From Ochrobactrum sp. CGA5 (GTDB lineage Bacteria; Pseudomonadota; Alphaproteobacteria; Rhizobiales; Rhizobiaceae), in assembly GCF_006345815.1 (NCBI RefSeq), contig NZ_VCIG01000005.1, forward strand, positions 310,001-374,000: DNA of 64,000 bases. Direction: 5' to 3'. This document shows, piece after piece, positions 25,954-35,165 of this stretch (positions within the stretch are counted from its first letter, which is position 1; the number at the start of each line of letters is the position of its first letter). Position numbers and translations under genes: made by a program. The notes under the pieces were generated by a model. It did no database searches. It saw only the letters and a list, made by a program, of their open reading frames with translations, and was not told the DNA's origin.

Positions 25954-26235
25954 GATCAACAGGTTCCTTTCAACGCTCTGATCTATAGTTCCCGTTCTGT
26001 ATATAAAGTCAGCGATAGACCGTCACTGGTTTGAAAATGCGGCAACAGCGTGACCTTGGGGATTTTAGCCCCGTGCGGACCCTCGCGGACCCTAATCCGG
26101 AGCCGTGTTACAACGACTAGGGGTATGAATCCAGATGAGTTTCGACATTCCACGCCCGTAATCCGCGGAAATCTTTATTTTAGTCCTTACTGTCGCGCGA
26201 CGGACACGCCCTAATTCCGCACTTAATGTACGATC

Positions 26236-28152
26236 ATGCTAGTTTTCGGTTCCGAATCGACGCTTCCGGCGGCGACCATCAAACTTATTTACAATGGACG
26301 ATTGAAGTTGAACGGATTGATTGCCTTTCTCCGCAACGTGGTTCTTGCGAGCCTTACCGGAGCTGTCGTCGGCGCGCTGCCGGCGCAGGCGATAGCCGAA
26401 GCACAGCCAGACTATGCGCTCTCCATGCATGGAGATGTGGCGTTGCCGGCTGACTTCACCCATTTCCCCTATGCTAATGCTGAAGCTCCGAAAGGCGGCG
26501 CACTCACAATGGGCGTTGTCGGCACTTTCGACAGTCTCAACCCATTTGTGCTGAAAAGCATGCGCACGACAGCACGCGGCCTCTTCGGGGATGTAGACCT
26601 CGGCAATCTGGTCTATGAAACGCTCATGCAGCGCTCGCGGGACGAACCATTTACACTATATGGCTTGCTTGCTGAAAAGGTTGCTGTCGATCCAGACCGC
26701 AAATGGGTGGAATTCACACTGAACCCGAAAGCAAAGTGGTCAGACGGTCAGCCGGTGACGGTGGACGACGTTCTCTTCACTTACGACATTCTGACGGAGA
26801 AGGGGCGCCCTCCCTACAACAACCGGATGAGTCGGATTGAAAAGATCGAAAAGACAGGGGAGCGCTCCGTTCGCTTCATTTTCAACGACAAATCGGACCG
26901 TGAATTCCCGATGCTGATCGCCTCATCGATGCCCGTGCTGCCGAAGCACGCGATTGATCGCGAAACCTTCGGTAATTCGTCCCTCAAACCGCCTGTCGGC
27001 AGCGGCCCCTATCTTGTTTCCGGCGTGCAGCCCGGCCAGCGTATCATCTACAAGCGTAACCCTGACTATTGGGGCAAAAATCTGCCATCGCAGCGCGGTC
27101 TGAACAACTTCGACACGTTGTCGATTGAATATTATCGAAACGAGACGTCCCTGTTTGAATCTTTCAAAAAGGGGCTGCTGGATATCTTCGTCGAAGCCAA
27201 TCCCACTCGATGGGAAAAGCTTTATGATTTCCCGGCTGTGAAGCAGGGCCGCGTCATCAAGGACAGCTTTGAAAAAGGCACACCTGCCAACATGTTTGGC
27301 TTCGTGTTCAACACCCGCCGTCCAATTTTCGCCGACCGCCGCGTTCGGCAGGCTCTTGGGCTGTTGTTCGACTTCGAATGGGCGAATCGCAATCTGTTCG
27401 CCGATCAATACCGCCGCACACAGAGTTTCTGGGAAGGATCGGAGCTCTCTTCGGTTGGCAGGCCCGCTGACGAACGCGAAAGGCAGTTGCTGAAACCGTT
27501 CCCCGAAGCAGTTCGGGACGATGTCTTGAATGGTACATGGCACCCGCCCGTAACAGACGGCAGCGGTCATGATCGTACACCGGCAAAGAAAGCCTATAAT
27601 CTCCTCACTGAAGCCGGTTTCCGGTTTGAAAACGGCCTCGCCGTCGATCCTTCAGGCACGCCGCTCAAATTCGAGATCATGACTCGCTCGCCCGATGAGG
27701 AAAAAGTCGCGCTGGCCTATAAGCGCAATCTCGCGCGATTGGGCATCGCAGTCGAAATACGCACTGTGGATGATGCTCAGTATCAGCAACGCCTGCAAAC
27801 GTTTGATTATGACATGATTCTCGGAGCGTTGACTGGGTCGCTTTCGCCGGGCAACGAACAATGGATGCGCTGGGGAGCAGCTTCACGAGACGTTCAGGGA
27901 AGTTTCAATTATCCTGGCGTTGCCGATCCGGCTGTCGATGCGATGATTGAAGCACTGCTGGCAGCAAGAAGCCGTGCAGATTTCGTAAGCGCGGTTCGTG
28001 CGCTCGATCGTGTGCTCATTTCCGGGGATTTTTACATTCCGCTTTACCACCTGCCCTATCAATGGGTGGCGCGCTGGGATCGTATCGAACATCCGCAAAA
28101 GACTGCGCTCTATGGCTATCAACTGCCGACATGGTGGCGCGCAAAGCCATGA
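26236..28152 (+). CDS. Periplasmic oligopeptide-binding protein, YejA-like
   Basis: 638 residues in the longest frame; the true start may be one of the TTG codons near 26302-26308 because no ribosome site precedes 26236. A hydrophobic signal segment ends at QAIAEA. The rest is a class C substrate-binding protein (SBP_bac_5) with YALSMHGDVALP and AEAPKGGALTMGVVGTFDSLNPF, as in YejA. It would capture peptides or microcin-like compounds for an ABC importer. No permease or ATPase gene is adjacent, so it must use components encoded elsewhere. Confidence 0.9.
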   Translation: MLVFGSESTLPAATIKLIYNGRLKLNGLIAFLRNVVLASLTGAVVGALPAQAIAEAQPDYALSMHGDVALPADFTHFPYANAEAPKGGALTMGVVGTFDSLNPFVLKSMRTTARGLFGDVDLGNLVYETLMQRSRDEPFTLYGLLAEKVAVDPDRKWVEFTLNPKAKWSDGQPVTVDDVLFTYDILTEKGRPPYNNRMSRIEKIEKTGERSVRFIFNDKSDREFPMLIASSMPVLPKHAIDRETFGNSSLKPPVGSGPYLVSGVQPGQRIIYKRNPDYWGKNLPSQRGLNNFDTLSIEYYRNETSLFESFKKGLLDIFVEANPTRWEKLYDFPAVKQGRVIKDSFEKGTPANMFGFVFNTRRPIFADRRVRQALGLLFDFEWANRNLFADQYRRTQSFWEGSELSSVGRPADERERQLLKPFPEAVRDDVLNGTWHPPVTDGSGHDRTPAKKAYNLLTEAGFRFENGLAVDPSGTPLKFEIMTRSPDEEKVALAYKRNLARLGIAVEIRTVDDAQYQQRLQTFDYDMILGALTGSLSPGNEQWMRWGAASRDVQGSFNYPGVADPAVDAMIEALLAARSRADFVSAVRALDRVLISGDFYIPLYHLPYQWVARWDRIEHPQKTALYGYQLPTWWRAKP

Positions 28153-28312
28153 CCTAGCTTAGCTTGTTTCAGTCTGATTGAACCGGATGGCAATAAGCTC
28201 TAACCATTTATATCAACGCGCACCTTACCCAAAAGCCGTTTCACACTTTTCGGGATGCGCTTTAACGTTGATGTAATTCGCCCTACATGCACCCAATATA
28301 TGATGAATATTA

Positions 28313-28335
28313 AACCAGAGGCCAAGCCTCTGGTT
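28313..28335 (+). repeat. 10-bp stem-loop in the leader of the FrnE-like gene
   Basis: AACCAGAGGC (28313-28322) pairs perfectly with GCCTCTGGTT (28326-28335) around CAA. It ends 19 bases before the ATG at 28355. Only two T follow, so it is not a normal terminator of the upstream gene. Confidence 0.6.
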
Positions 28336-28354
28336 CCCGGACGGAGACACTGCC

Positions 28355-29029
28355 ATGGCCCCCAGCAAAATAACTATTGATGTCGTGTCCGATGTCGTCT
28401 GCCCATGGTGCTTTCTAGGGCGCAAGCGCCTCGAAGCAGCTCTTGCAATGGTGCCTGACGTGGAGGCGGAAGTGCGCTGGCGTCCCTTCCAGCTGGACCC
28501 CACCATGCCTCCACAAGGCAAGGATCGCCAAGCCTATATGCGAGAGAAATTCGGCGCAGGCGGGAAGATCGATGACATTCACAAGCAGCTAACCCAACTT
28601 GGCGAGGAAAATGGCATTATCTTTGATTTCGACGCCATCGCCCGTGCGCCAAATACTCTCGACCCGCATCGCGTCATTCATTGGGCCGCACAGGCTGCGC
28701 CTGATACACAAGACCGGATCGTCGGCATGTTGTTCTCACTCTATTTCGAGCAGGGGCAGGATATAGGTGATCACGAAGTGCTGGTCGATGCGGCGGCAAG
28801 TGTCGGCATGGATGCCGCGGTTGTGGCCCGGCTACTCCAAAGCGATGCCGACAAGGCGACAGTTCGAGAGGAAATCGACACAGCCAGCCGTATCGGTGTG
28901 CGCGGTGTGCCTTGCTTCATCATCGACCAGAAATATGCTGTCATGGGCGCGCAGAGCGCTGATGTACTAGCAGATGCCATCCGGCAGACGGCAGAAGGTT
29001 TTGAGCCGGGCATTACCGAAGATCGGTAA
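28355..29029 (+). CDS. FrnE/DsbA-like thiol oxidoreductase
   Basis: 224 residues of the DsbA/FrnE (2-hydroxychromene-2-carboxylate isomerase-like) family. The CPWC motif is at Cys16-Cys19 (VVCPWCFLGRK), with the cis-proline in RGVPCFIID near the end. No signal peptide is present, so it acts in the cytoplasm. FrnE-like proteins serve as disulfide isomerases in oxidative stress in some bacteria. It is convergent with mfd, whose stop codon begins at 29030. Confidence 0.9.
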   Translation: MAPSKITIDVVSDVVCPWCFLGRKRLEAALAMVPDVEAEVRWRPFQLDPTMPPQGKDRQAYMREKFGAGGKIDDIHKQLTQLGEENGIIFDFDAIARAPNTLDPHRVIHWAAQAAPDTQDRIVGMLFSLYFEQGQDIGDHEVLVDAAASVGMDAAVVARLLQSDADKATVREEIDTASRIGVRGVPCFIIDQKYAVMGAQSADVLADAIRQTAEGFEPGITEDR

Positions 29030-32000
29030 TTAACCCGCCGCTATCTTCGCCAGCTGTGTCATGATGACCGCGGAACCATTGAGACGCTTTTCCGGCGTCG
29101 GCCAGTCGCGTATGAAGACGATGCTTTGATCCGGCCTGATCTTGGCCATGGAACCCTGCTCGCCAATCATTTTCACCAGTCCAACCGGATTTGCAAACGT
29201 CGCGTTGCGGAACTGGATAACCACACCCTTCGGACCGGCATCGAGCTTCTCGACATTCGCGCGGCGACAGAGCGCCTTTATGTAAACGATCTTGAGCAGA
29301 TGTTGCACTTCGTCGGGCATAGGGCCGAAACGATCGATGAGTTCCGCCCCGAATGCATCGATATCTTCCGGCTCCTCCAGGTCAGCGAGACGGCGATAAA
29401 GGCCAAGACGCAATTGCAGATCGGGTACATAGCCTTCTGGAATCATCACAGCCGTACCGATCGCAATCTGCGGCGACCACTGGCTGTCTTCTACTTCACC
29501 AGTTCCCTTGAGCGTGGCCACGGCTTCCTCCAGCATCTGCTGGTAAAGCTCAAAACCGACTTCCTTAATATGGCCCGACTGTTCTTCGCCAAGCAAATTG
29601 CCTGCGCCGCGAATATCCATATCGTGGCTTGCAAGCTGGAAGCCTGCGCCCAATGTGTCAAGCGACTGCAGAACCTTGAGACGACGCTCCGCCATCTGCG
29701 TCAGCATCTTACCAGCCGGAAGTGTGAACAGCGCAAAGGCCCGTTGCTTGGAACGACCGACACGCCCGCGTAACTGGTAAAGCTGCGCTAGGCCAAACAT
29801 ATCGGCGCGGTGCACAATCATGGTGTTGGCCGTCGGAATATCGAGACCGGATTCCACGATGGTCGTGGACAGGAGTACATCATACTGGCCATCATAGAAG
29901 GCGTTCATAATGTCATCGAGTACACCCGGCGCCATCTGGCCATGAGCCACAGCCACTTTCAATTCAGGTACATGGGTTTTGAGGAACTCTTCGATTTCGC
30001 CAAGGTCAGAGATGCGTGGGCAAACATAGAAACTCTGGCCGCCGCGATAGCGTTCGCGCAAAAGCGTCTCGCGAATGACGAGCGGATCGAACGGAGAAAC
30101 GAAGGTTCGCACCGCCATCCGGTCGACGGGAGGCGTGGTGATGAGCGACAGTTCCCGAACACCGGTAAGCGCAAGCTGCAACGTGCGCGGGATCGGCGTG
30201 GCAGACAATGTCAGCACATGCACGTCCGACTTCAGCTCTTTCAGCCGTTCCTTGTGCTTAACGCCGAAATGCTGCTCCTCATCAATGATGAGCAGACCAA
30301 GATTCTTGAACTTGATCGAGTTGCCGAGCAGCGCATGTGTGCCGACGACAATATCGACGGTCCCTTCCTCCAGTCCCTTCTTGGTCGCCGCAAGATCCTT
30401 CGTGCCGACGAGCCGCGAGGCATGGGCAACATTGATCGGCAAGCCATGGAAGCGCTTCGAGAAGGTCTTGAAATGCTGGCGCGATAGAAGCGTGGTTGGT
30501 ACGACGACCGCCACCTGAACACCGCTCATCGCCGCGATGAAGGCAGCACGCAACGCCACTTCCGTTTTGCCGAATCCGACGTCACCGCAGATAAGGCGAT
30601 CCATTGGCTTGCCGGCAGCTAGATCGTCCGCCACAGACTCGATCGCGGTAAGCTGATCGTCTGTTTCATCATAGGGGAAGCGAGCGGCAAACTCTGCATA
30701 GAGACCGTCCGGCGGCGTCATCACCGGCGCGCCGCGCATCTGGCGTTCGGCGGCGATCTGGATCAAATGGCCGGCAATCTCAAGCAGGCGTTTCTTGAGC
30801 TTGGCCTTGCGCATCTGCCATGCGCCGCCGCCAAGCTTGTCGAGAACCGCGTCCGAGCCTTCCGAACCATAACGCGACAGAAGTTCAATATTTTCAACCG
30901 GCAGGAACAGCCGGTCATCGCCCGCATAATGAATCTCCAGACAGTCGTGCGGAGCGCCTGCGGCAGTAATGGTCTTGAGACCGATGAAGCGACCGATACC
31001 GTGATCGACGTGGACAACGATGTCGCCAGCAGTCAGCGAGGCAACTTCGGAGATGAAATCCTGATCACGCTTGCGGCGCTTGGAACGGCGGATAAGACGA
31101 TCGCCCAGAATATCCTGCTCGGCAACAATAACGAGATCGCCCGCGTCAAATCCACTCTCGACAGCAAGCACCGCCGCCGTGACTTTGTCACGCGACAGTG
31201 CCTTGACGGTAGAAAGCCGGTCAACCTGTTCGATTTTTTCCAGCCCGTGCTCGTCAAGAACCTGCAAAAGACGGTCGAGAGATCCTTCAGTCCATGCGGC
31301 GACAAGCACTTTCTTGCCAGATGCACGCAGTTCAGCAATATGTTTCACCACCGCTTCAAACAGGTTCACATCGGTGGCGGCGCGCTCCTCGGCAAAGCTG
31401 CGACCCTTGTGCACATCGGCATGGACAATCGCCCGCCCCGCTACATCCGGCGCGCCGAATGGCGTCAGGTCGATACGCAAGCCCCCGGCTTGGGCGTGCT
31501 TCTCGACTTCCGATGGAGTGAGATAAAGGGTTTCCGGCTTGACTGGCTTGTAAGGCACGGCATCACTGCCCGGCTCCTTGCCTTCCGCCTGTCTCAGGCG
31601 CGCCTCGTAATGATCGACAACCATGGTGTGGCGCTCAGTCAGCGCCTCATGAACCAGATGGTCGAACACTACAGGCATATTGCCCACATGATCAAATACA
31701 GTATCGAGCCTGTCGTAGAATAACGGCAACCAGTGTTCCATACCCGCAAAACGGCGGCCTTCGCTGATTGCCTGATAGAGAGCATCATCGCGCTGCGGTG
31801 CGCCGAACATCGCGACATAATTCTTGCGGAAACGGCTGATCATGTCCGGCGAGAGCGTGATTTCGCTCATTGGCTGAAGCACGAATTCCTTACGGGTGCC
31901 CGTTGTACGCTGCGAAGCCGGATCGAAAGCGCGGATCGATTCCAGTGTATCACCAAAGAAATCAAGCCGCAGCGGTTCCTCCGCTCCCGGCGCATAAAGA

Positions 32001-32542
32001 TCGAGGATACCGCCACGAACCGCAAATTCACCAATGTCACGAACTGTGGAAACGCGCTCAAAGCCGTTACGCTCCAACCGGGATGCCAGATCGTTCATAT
32101 CCAGTTGGTTGCCGGGACGTGCCGAAATCACCTGTTCGGCGATTGCCGCTTGCGGCGGCAGCTTTTGCAGAACGGCGTTGGCTGTCGTCAGAATGATCGC
32201 CGGATGCGGCCTCTTTCTAAGCTCAGACAGCGCATTGAGTGCCGCCAGCCGACGTGCAGACGCGTCAGCACCAGGCGACACGCGGTCATAAGGCAGGCAA
32301 TCCCATGCAGGCAGATGCAGAACCGGCATATCCGGCGCGACGAAATTCAAAACCTGTTCCAGATCGGTAATGCGCTGCCCGTCGCGCACGATATACATAA
32401 GCGGCCCGCGTTCGCCGATCTCTTCCGCCAGACGAATAAGGCAGAACGCCTCGTAACCGTCAGCAACGCCGTCGATCACGATATTGCGATTTGCCGCGAG
32501 TACGCTGGAGGATTTGAGACCTAGTTTGTTGAAAACGGGCAT
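29030..32542 (-). CDS. mfd: Transcription-repair coupling factor
   Basis: 1170 residues. The UvrB-homology region is in the first third. The RNA-polymerase-interacting domain is near residue 480 (GDIVVHVDHGIGRFIG). A RecG-like translocase follows, with Walker A ICGDVGFGKTEVA, the DEEQ box IIDEEQHFG and motif VI QLRGRVGRS. Mfd releases stalled RNA polymerase at lesions and recruits UvrA. It lies 12 bp after sdhE on the same strand. Confidence 0.98.
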   Translation of the reverse strand: MPVFNKLGLKSSSVLAANRNIVIDGVADGYEAFCLIRLAEEIGERGPLMYIVRDGQRITDLEQVLNFVAPDMPVLHLPAWDCLPYDRVSPGADASARRLAALNALSELRKRPHPAIILTTANAVLQKLPPQAAIAEQVISARPGNQLDMNDLASRLERNGFERVSTVRDIGEFAVRGGILDLYAPGAEEPLRLDFFGDTLESIRAFDPASQRTTGTRKEFVLQPMSEITLSPDMISRFRKNYVAMFGAPQRDDALYQAISEGRRFAGMEHWLPLFYDRLDTVFDHVGNMPVVFDHLVHEALTERHTMVVDHYEARLRQAEGKEPGSDAVPYKPVKPETLYLTPSEVEKHAQAGGLRIDLTPFGAPDVAGRAIVHADVHKGRSFAEERAATDVNLFEAVVKHIAELRASGKKVLVAAWTEGSLDRLLQVLDEHGLEKIEQVDRLSTVKALSRDKVTAAVLAVESGFDAGDLVIVAEQDILGDRLIRRSKRRKRDQDFISEVASLTAGDIVVHVDHGIGRFIGLKTITAAGAPHDCLEIHYAGDDRLFLPVENIELLSRYGSEGSDAVLDKLGGGAWQMRKAKLKKRLLEIAGHLIQIAAERQMRGAPVMTPPDGLYAEFAARFPYDETDDQLTAIESVADDLAAGKPMDRLICGDVGFGKTEVALRAAFIAAMSGVQVAVVVPTTLLSRQHFKTFSKRFHGLPINVAHASRLVGTKDLAATKKGLEEGTVDIVVGTHALLGNSIKFKNLGLLIIDEEQHFGVKHKERLKELKSDVHVLTLSATPIPRTLQLALTGVRELSLITTPPVDRMAVRTFVSPFDPLVIRETLLRERYRGGQSFYVCPRISDLGEIEEFLKTHVPELKVAVAHGQMAPGVLDDIMNAFYDGQYDVLLSTTIVESGLDIPTANTMIVHRADMFGLAQLYQLRGRVGRSKQRAFALFTLPAGKMLTQMAERRLKVLQSLDTLGAGFQLASHDMDIRGAGNLLGEEQSGHIKEVGFELYQQMLEEAVATLKGTGEVEDSQWSPQIAIGTAVMIPEGYVPDLQLRLGLYRRLADLEEPEDIDAFGAELIDRFGPMPDEVQHLLKIVYIKALCRRANVEKLDAGPKGVVIQFRNATFANPVGLVKMIGEQGSMAKIRPDQSIVFIRDWPTPEKRLNGSAVIMTQLAKIAAG

Positions 32543-32554
32543 GGGAACTTGAAC

Positions 32555-32842
32555 TCAGAATTCTATGCGGTCGCGGAAAGCGACGATATCGCGGAACAGA
32601 GGCGTGTCATAGTCTGCCGGGATTGGGCTTTCACCCGTTACCCATTTGAGAAGATCACGGTCAAGCACTTCAAGAATATGCTCGAACTCATCAAGCTGCG
32701 GATCTGTGAAGCCGACGATATATTCATCCGCATATTGCCCAAGGATCAAATCCATCTCGCGCATACCGCGATGCCACGCGCGAAACAGAAGCTTGCGGCG
32801 CCGTACATCCAGATTTTCCGTCGCCAATGTGCTGCCAGTCAT
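32555..32842 (-). CDS. sdhE: FAD assembly factor SdhE
   Basis: 95 residues from the ATG at 32842; the open frame extends upstream without conservation. RRRKLLFRAWHRGMREMDLILGQYA contains the RGxxExD core (RGMREMD) needed for flavinylation of succinate dehydrogenase. It promotes covalent FAD attachment to SdhA in the cytoplasm. It is followed by mfd and divergent from recG, the common arrangement in Alphaproteobacteria. Confidence 0.94.
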   Translation of the reverse strand: MTGSTLATENLDVRRRKLLFRAWHRGMREMDLILGQYADEYIVGFTDPQLDEFEHILEVLDRDLLKWVTGESPIPADYDTPLFRDIVAFRDRIEF

Positions 32843-32991
32843 CCTCGGTAAGCTCCAATCATCCAAATTGCTGCTGCTATATAGCATCTGCGCCACAAAC
32901 AGGAACCCGTTTATCCAACAGGAACAAAAAGAGCACAGAAAGATTGGGCATCGCCCTTGCACCGTGAGACGAAGCAGTTAATGCTCGCACT

Positions 32992-35100
32992 ATGCGACCA
33001 TCCATGCTCGATCCATTTTTTGCTTCCGTTCGTTCGCTTTCCGGCATTGGCCCGAAAGTTGCCGCACTGCTTGGAAAACTGCTGGGTACCGACATACCGG
33101 GCGCAGAACCCAAAGTAGGGCAACTTCTATTTCTAGCGCCGCACAGCGTGATCGACAGACGCAATCGACCCGGCATCGCGCTTGCGCAAGAAGGCGCAAT
33201 CGTTACGCTGGAAGTCACCGTCGATCAACATCAGCCAGCACCACCTGGACGCGGTAATGTTCCACATCGCGTCTTCGCCCATGACGACACTGGCGAAATC
33301 GCTCTGACCTTTTTCCATGCCCAATTGCCATGGCTGCACAAAATGCTGCCCGAAGGCGAAACCGTCATTGTGTCTGGCAAAGTAGAATGGTTCAACGGCC
33401 GAGCGTCCATGGTCCACCCCGACTATATTGCGAGCCTGGAAGATGCGGCCAATCTGCCAATGGTCGAACCTGTCTACCCGCTGACTGAGGGCCTATCACC
33501 CAAGACACTGGCGCGCGCTGTCAAGGAAGCTTTGACCCGAGTGCCCCCGCTCCCGGAATGGATCGATCCGGCTTTGCTGGCACGCGAACGCTTTATTAGC
33601 TTCCAGCAATCGCTCAATACGCTTCATCTGCCTGAAGCCCCTTCGGACATCGCGCTTGAAAGCATATCAAGGCGTAGACTTGCTTATGACGAATTTCTGG
33701 CCGGTCAACTGGCGCTTGCGCTTGTCCGCGCGAAGACGCGCAGGCTTTCCGGTCGCCCTCTGGAGGGCACGGGACGTATCGTCACCGAGATTATACGGCA
33801 CCTGCCCTATCGTTTAACCAAAGGTCAGGATGAGGCCGTTCGTGAAATTATAGCAGACCTGAAATCGCCAGAACGCATGTTGAGGCTTTTGCAGGGCGAT
33901 GTCGGCTCCGGCAAGACTGTTGTTGGATTGCTTTCAATGGCGCATGCCGCAGAATCCGGGGGGCAGTCAGCACTCATGGCGCCGACGGAAGTTCTCGCCC
34001 GCCAGCATTTTGCGACCATCGCACCGCTTGCGGAGAAGGCAGGGTTGAAAGCAGCACTTCTGACCGGTCGTGAAAAGGGCCGCGATCGGAATGCTGTTCT
34101 TGAAGGATTGAAAAGCGGCGAAATCAACATCGTCATTGGCACGCACGCGCTTTTTCAGGAAAAGGTCGAATATCACGACCTCGTTCTGGTGATCATTGAT
34201 GAGCAGCATCGTTTCGGCGTGCATCAGCGCCTGATGCTGACGGCCAAGGGTTCCGCACCTGATATGCTGGTCATGACGGCGACACCAATTCCGCGCACCC
34301 TAGTCCTCACTGCCTTTGGCGACATGGACGTGTCGAAACTGACCGAAAAACCTGCCGGACGCCAGTCCATTACTACAGCCATAATTCCGATGGAACGCAT
34401 TGGCGAACTTGTCGAACGCATCCGAAAGGCAGTGGGAGAAGGACAGAAAATCTATTGGATTTGTCCACTCGTGGAGGAATCCGAAATCGTTGAACTGACT
34501 TCGGCAGAAGAACGTTTCGAAAGCCTCAAGCCTGTCTTCGGTGAGCGCATCGGCCTTATCCACGGCCGCATGAACGGGATGGAAAAAGACGAGGCCATGC
34601 GAGCATTCAAACAGGGGGAAACGCGAGTTTTGGTCGCGACTACCGTGATCGAAGTCGGCGTGGATGTCCCCGATGCCACGATCATCGTCATCGAGCATGC
34701 CGAACGGTTCGGTCTGTCCCAATTGCACCAGCTACGTGGTCGTGTGGGGCGCGGCGACAAACCATCGACCTGCCTGCTGCTTTACAAGGGCCCGCTGGGC
34801 GAAATTGCACAAGCCCGGTTGAAGGTCATGCGCGAGACGGAAGATGGTTTCCGTATTGCCGAAGAAGATCTGAAACTGCGTGGCGAAGGCGAACTGCTTG
34901 GTACGCGACAATCGGGAACGCCGGGTTTCCGTCTGGCTTCCATCGACGCCCACGGCGATCTCCTCGAAATCGCTCGTAAGGATGCGCGCTATATTCTGGC
35001 CAGCGATCCCGATCTTGAATCCGAACGCGGACAGGCGTTACGCATACTGCTCTATCTATTCGGACGTGACGAAGCCATCAGGCTTCTGAGAGCAGGATAG
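32992..35100 (+). CDS. recG: ATP-dependent DNA helicase RecG
   Basis: 702 residues. It has an N-terminal wedge/OB domain (to about residue 180, with GRGNVPHRVFAHDDTGEIAL). The helicase core has Walker A LLQGDVGSGKTVVG, DEQHRFG, MTATPIPRTL and QLRGRVGRG. RecG remodels stalled replication forks and Holliday junctions. It is divergent from sdhE-mfd. The length is that of the family. Confidence 0.98.
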   Translation: MRPSMLDPFFASVRSLSGIGPKVAALLGKLLGTDIPGAEPKVGQLLFLAPHSVIDRRNRPGIALAQEGAIVTLEVTVDQHQPAPPGRGNVPHRVFAHDDTGEIALTFFHAQLPWLHKMLPEGETVIVSGKVEWFNGRASMVHPDYIASLEDAANLPMVEPVYPLTEGLSPKTLARAVKEALTRVPPLPEWIDPALLARERFISFQQSLNTLHLPEAPSDIALESISRRRLAYDEFLAGQLALALVRAKTRRLSGRPLEGTGRIVTEIIRHLPYRLTKGQDEAVREIIADLKSPERMLRLLQGDVGSGKTVVGLLSMAHAAESGGQSALMAPTEVLARQHFATIAPLAEKAGLKAALLTGREKGRDRNAVLEGLKSGEINIVIGTHALFQEKVEYHDLVLVIIDEQHRFGVHQRLMLTAKGSAPDMLVMTATPIPRTLVLTAFGDMDVSKLTEKPAGRQSITTAIIPMERIGELVERIRKAVGEGQKIYWICPLVEESEIVELTSAEERFESLKPVFGERIGLIHGRMNGMEKDEAMRAFKQGETRVLVATTVIEVGVDVPDATIIVIEHAERFGLSQLHQLRGRVGRGDKPSTCLLLYKGPLGEIAQARLKVMRETEDGFRIAEEDLKLRGEGELLGTRQSGTPGFRLASIDAHGDLLEIARKDARYILASDPDLESERGQALRILLYLFGRDEAIRLLRAG

Positions 35101-35102
35101 TA

Positions 35103-35127
35103 AAATGGCGACAATCTGCCGCCATTT
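35103..35127. terminator. Possible terminator between recG and glmS
   Basis: AAATGGCG (35103-35110) pairs with CGCCATTT (35120-35127) around a 9-base loop, between convergent genes. The T-tail is short on either strand. Confidence 0.5.
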
Positions 35128-35165
35128 CCATTAACTTATTAAGATATTTCTATAATGACCTGAAT

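Noticed and set aside
26070-26095. Short tandem repeat of GCGGACCCT upstream of the YejA-like gene
   Set aside because: Only two copies of nine bases, with no dyad and no regulator nearby; could be chance.
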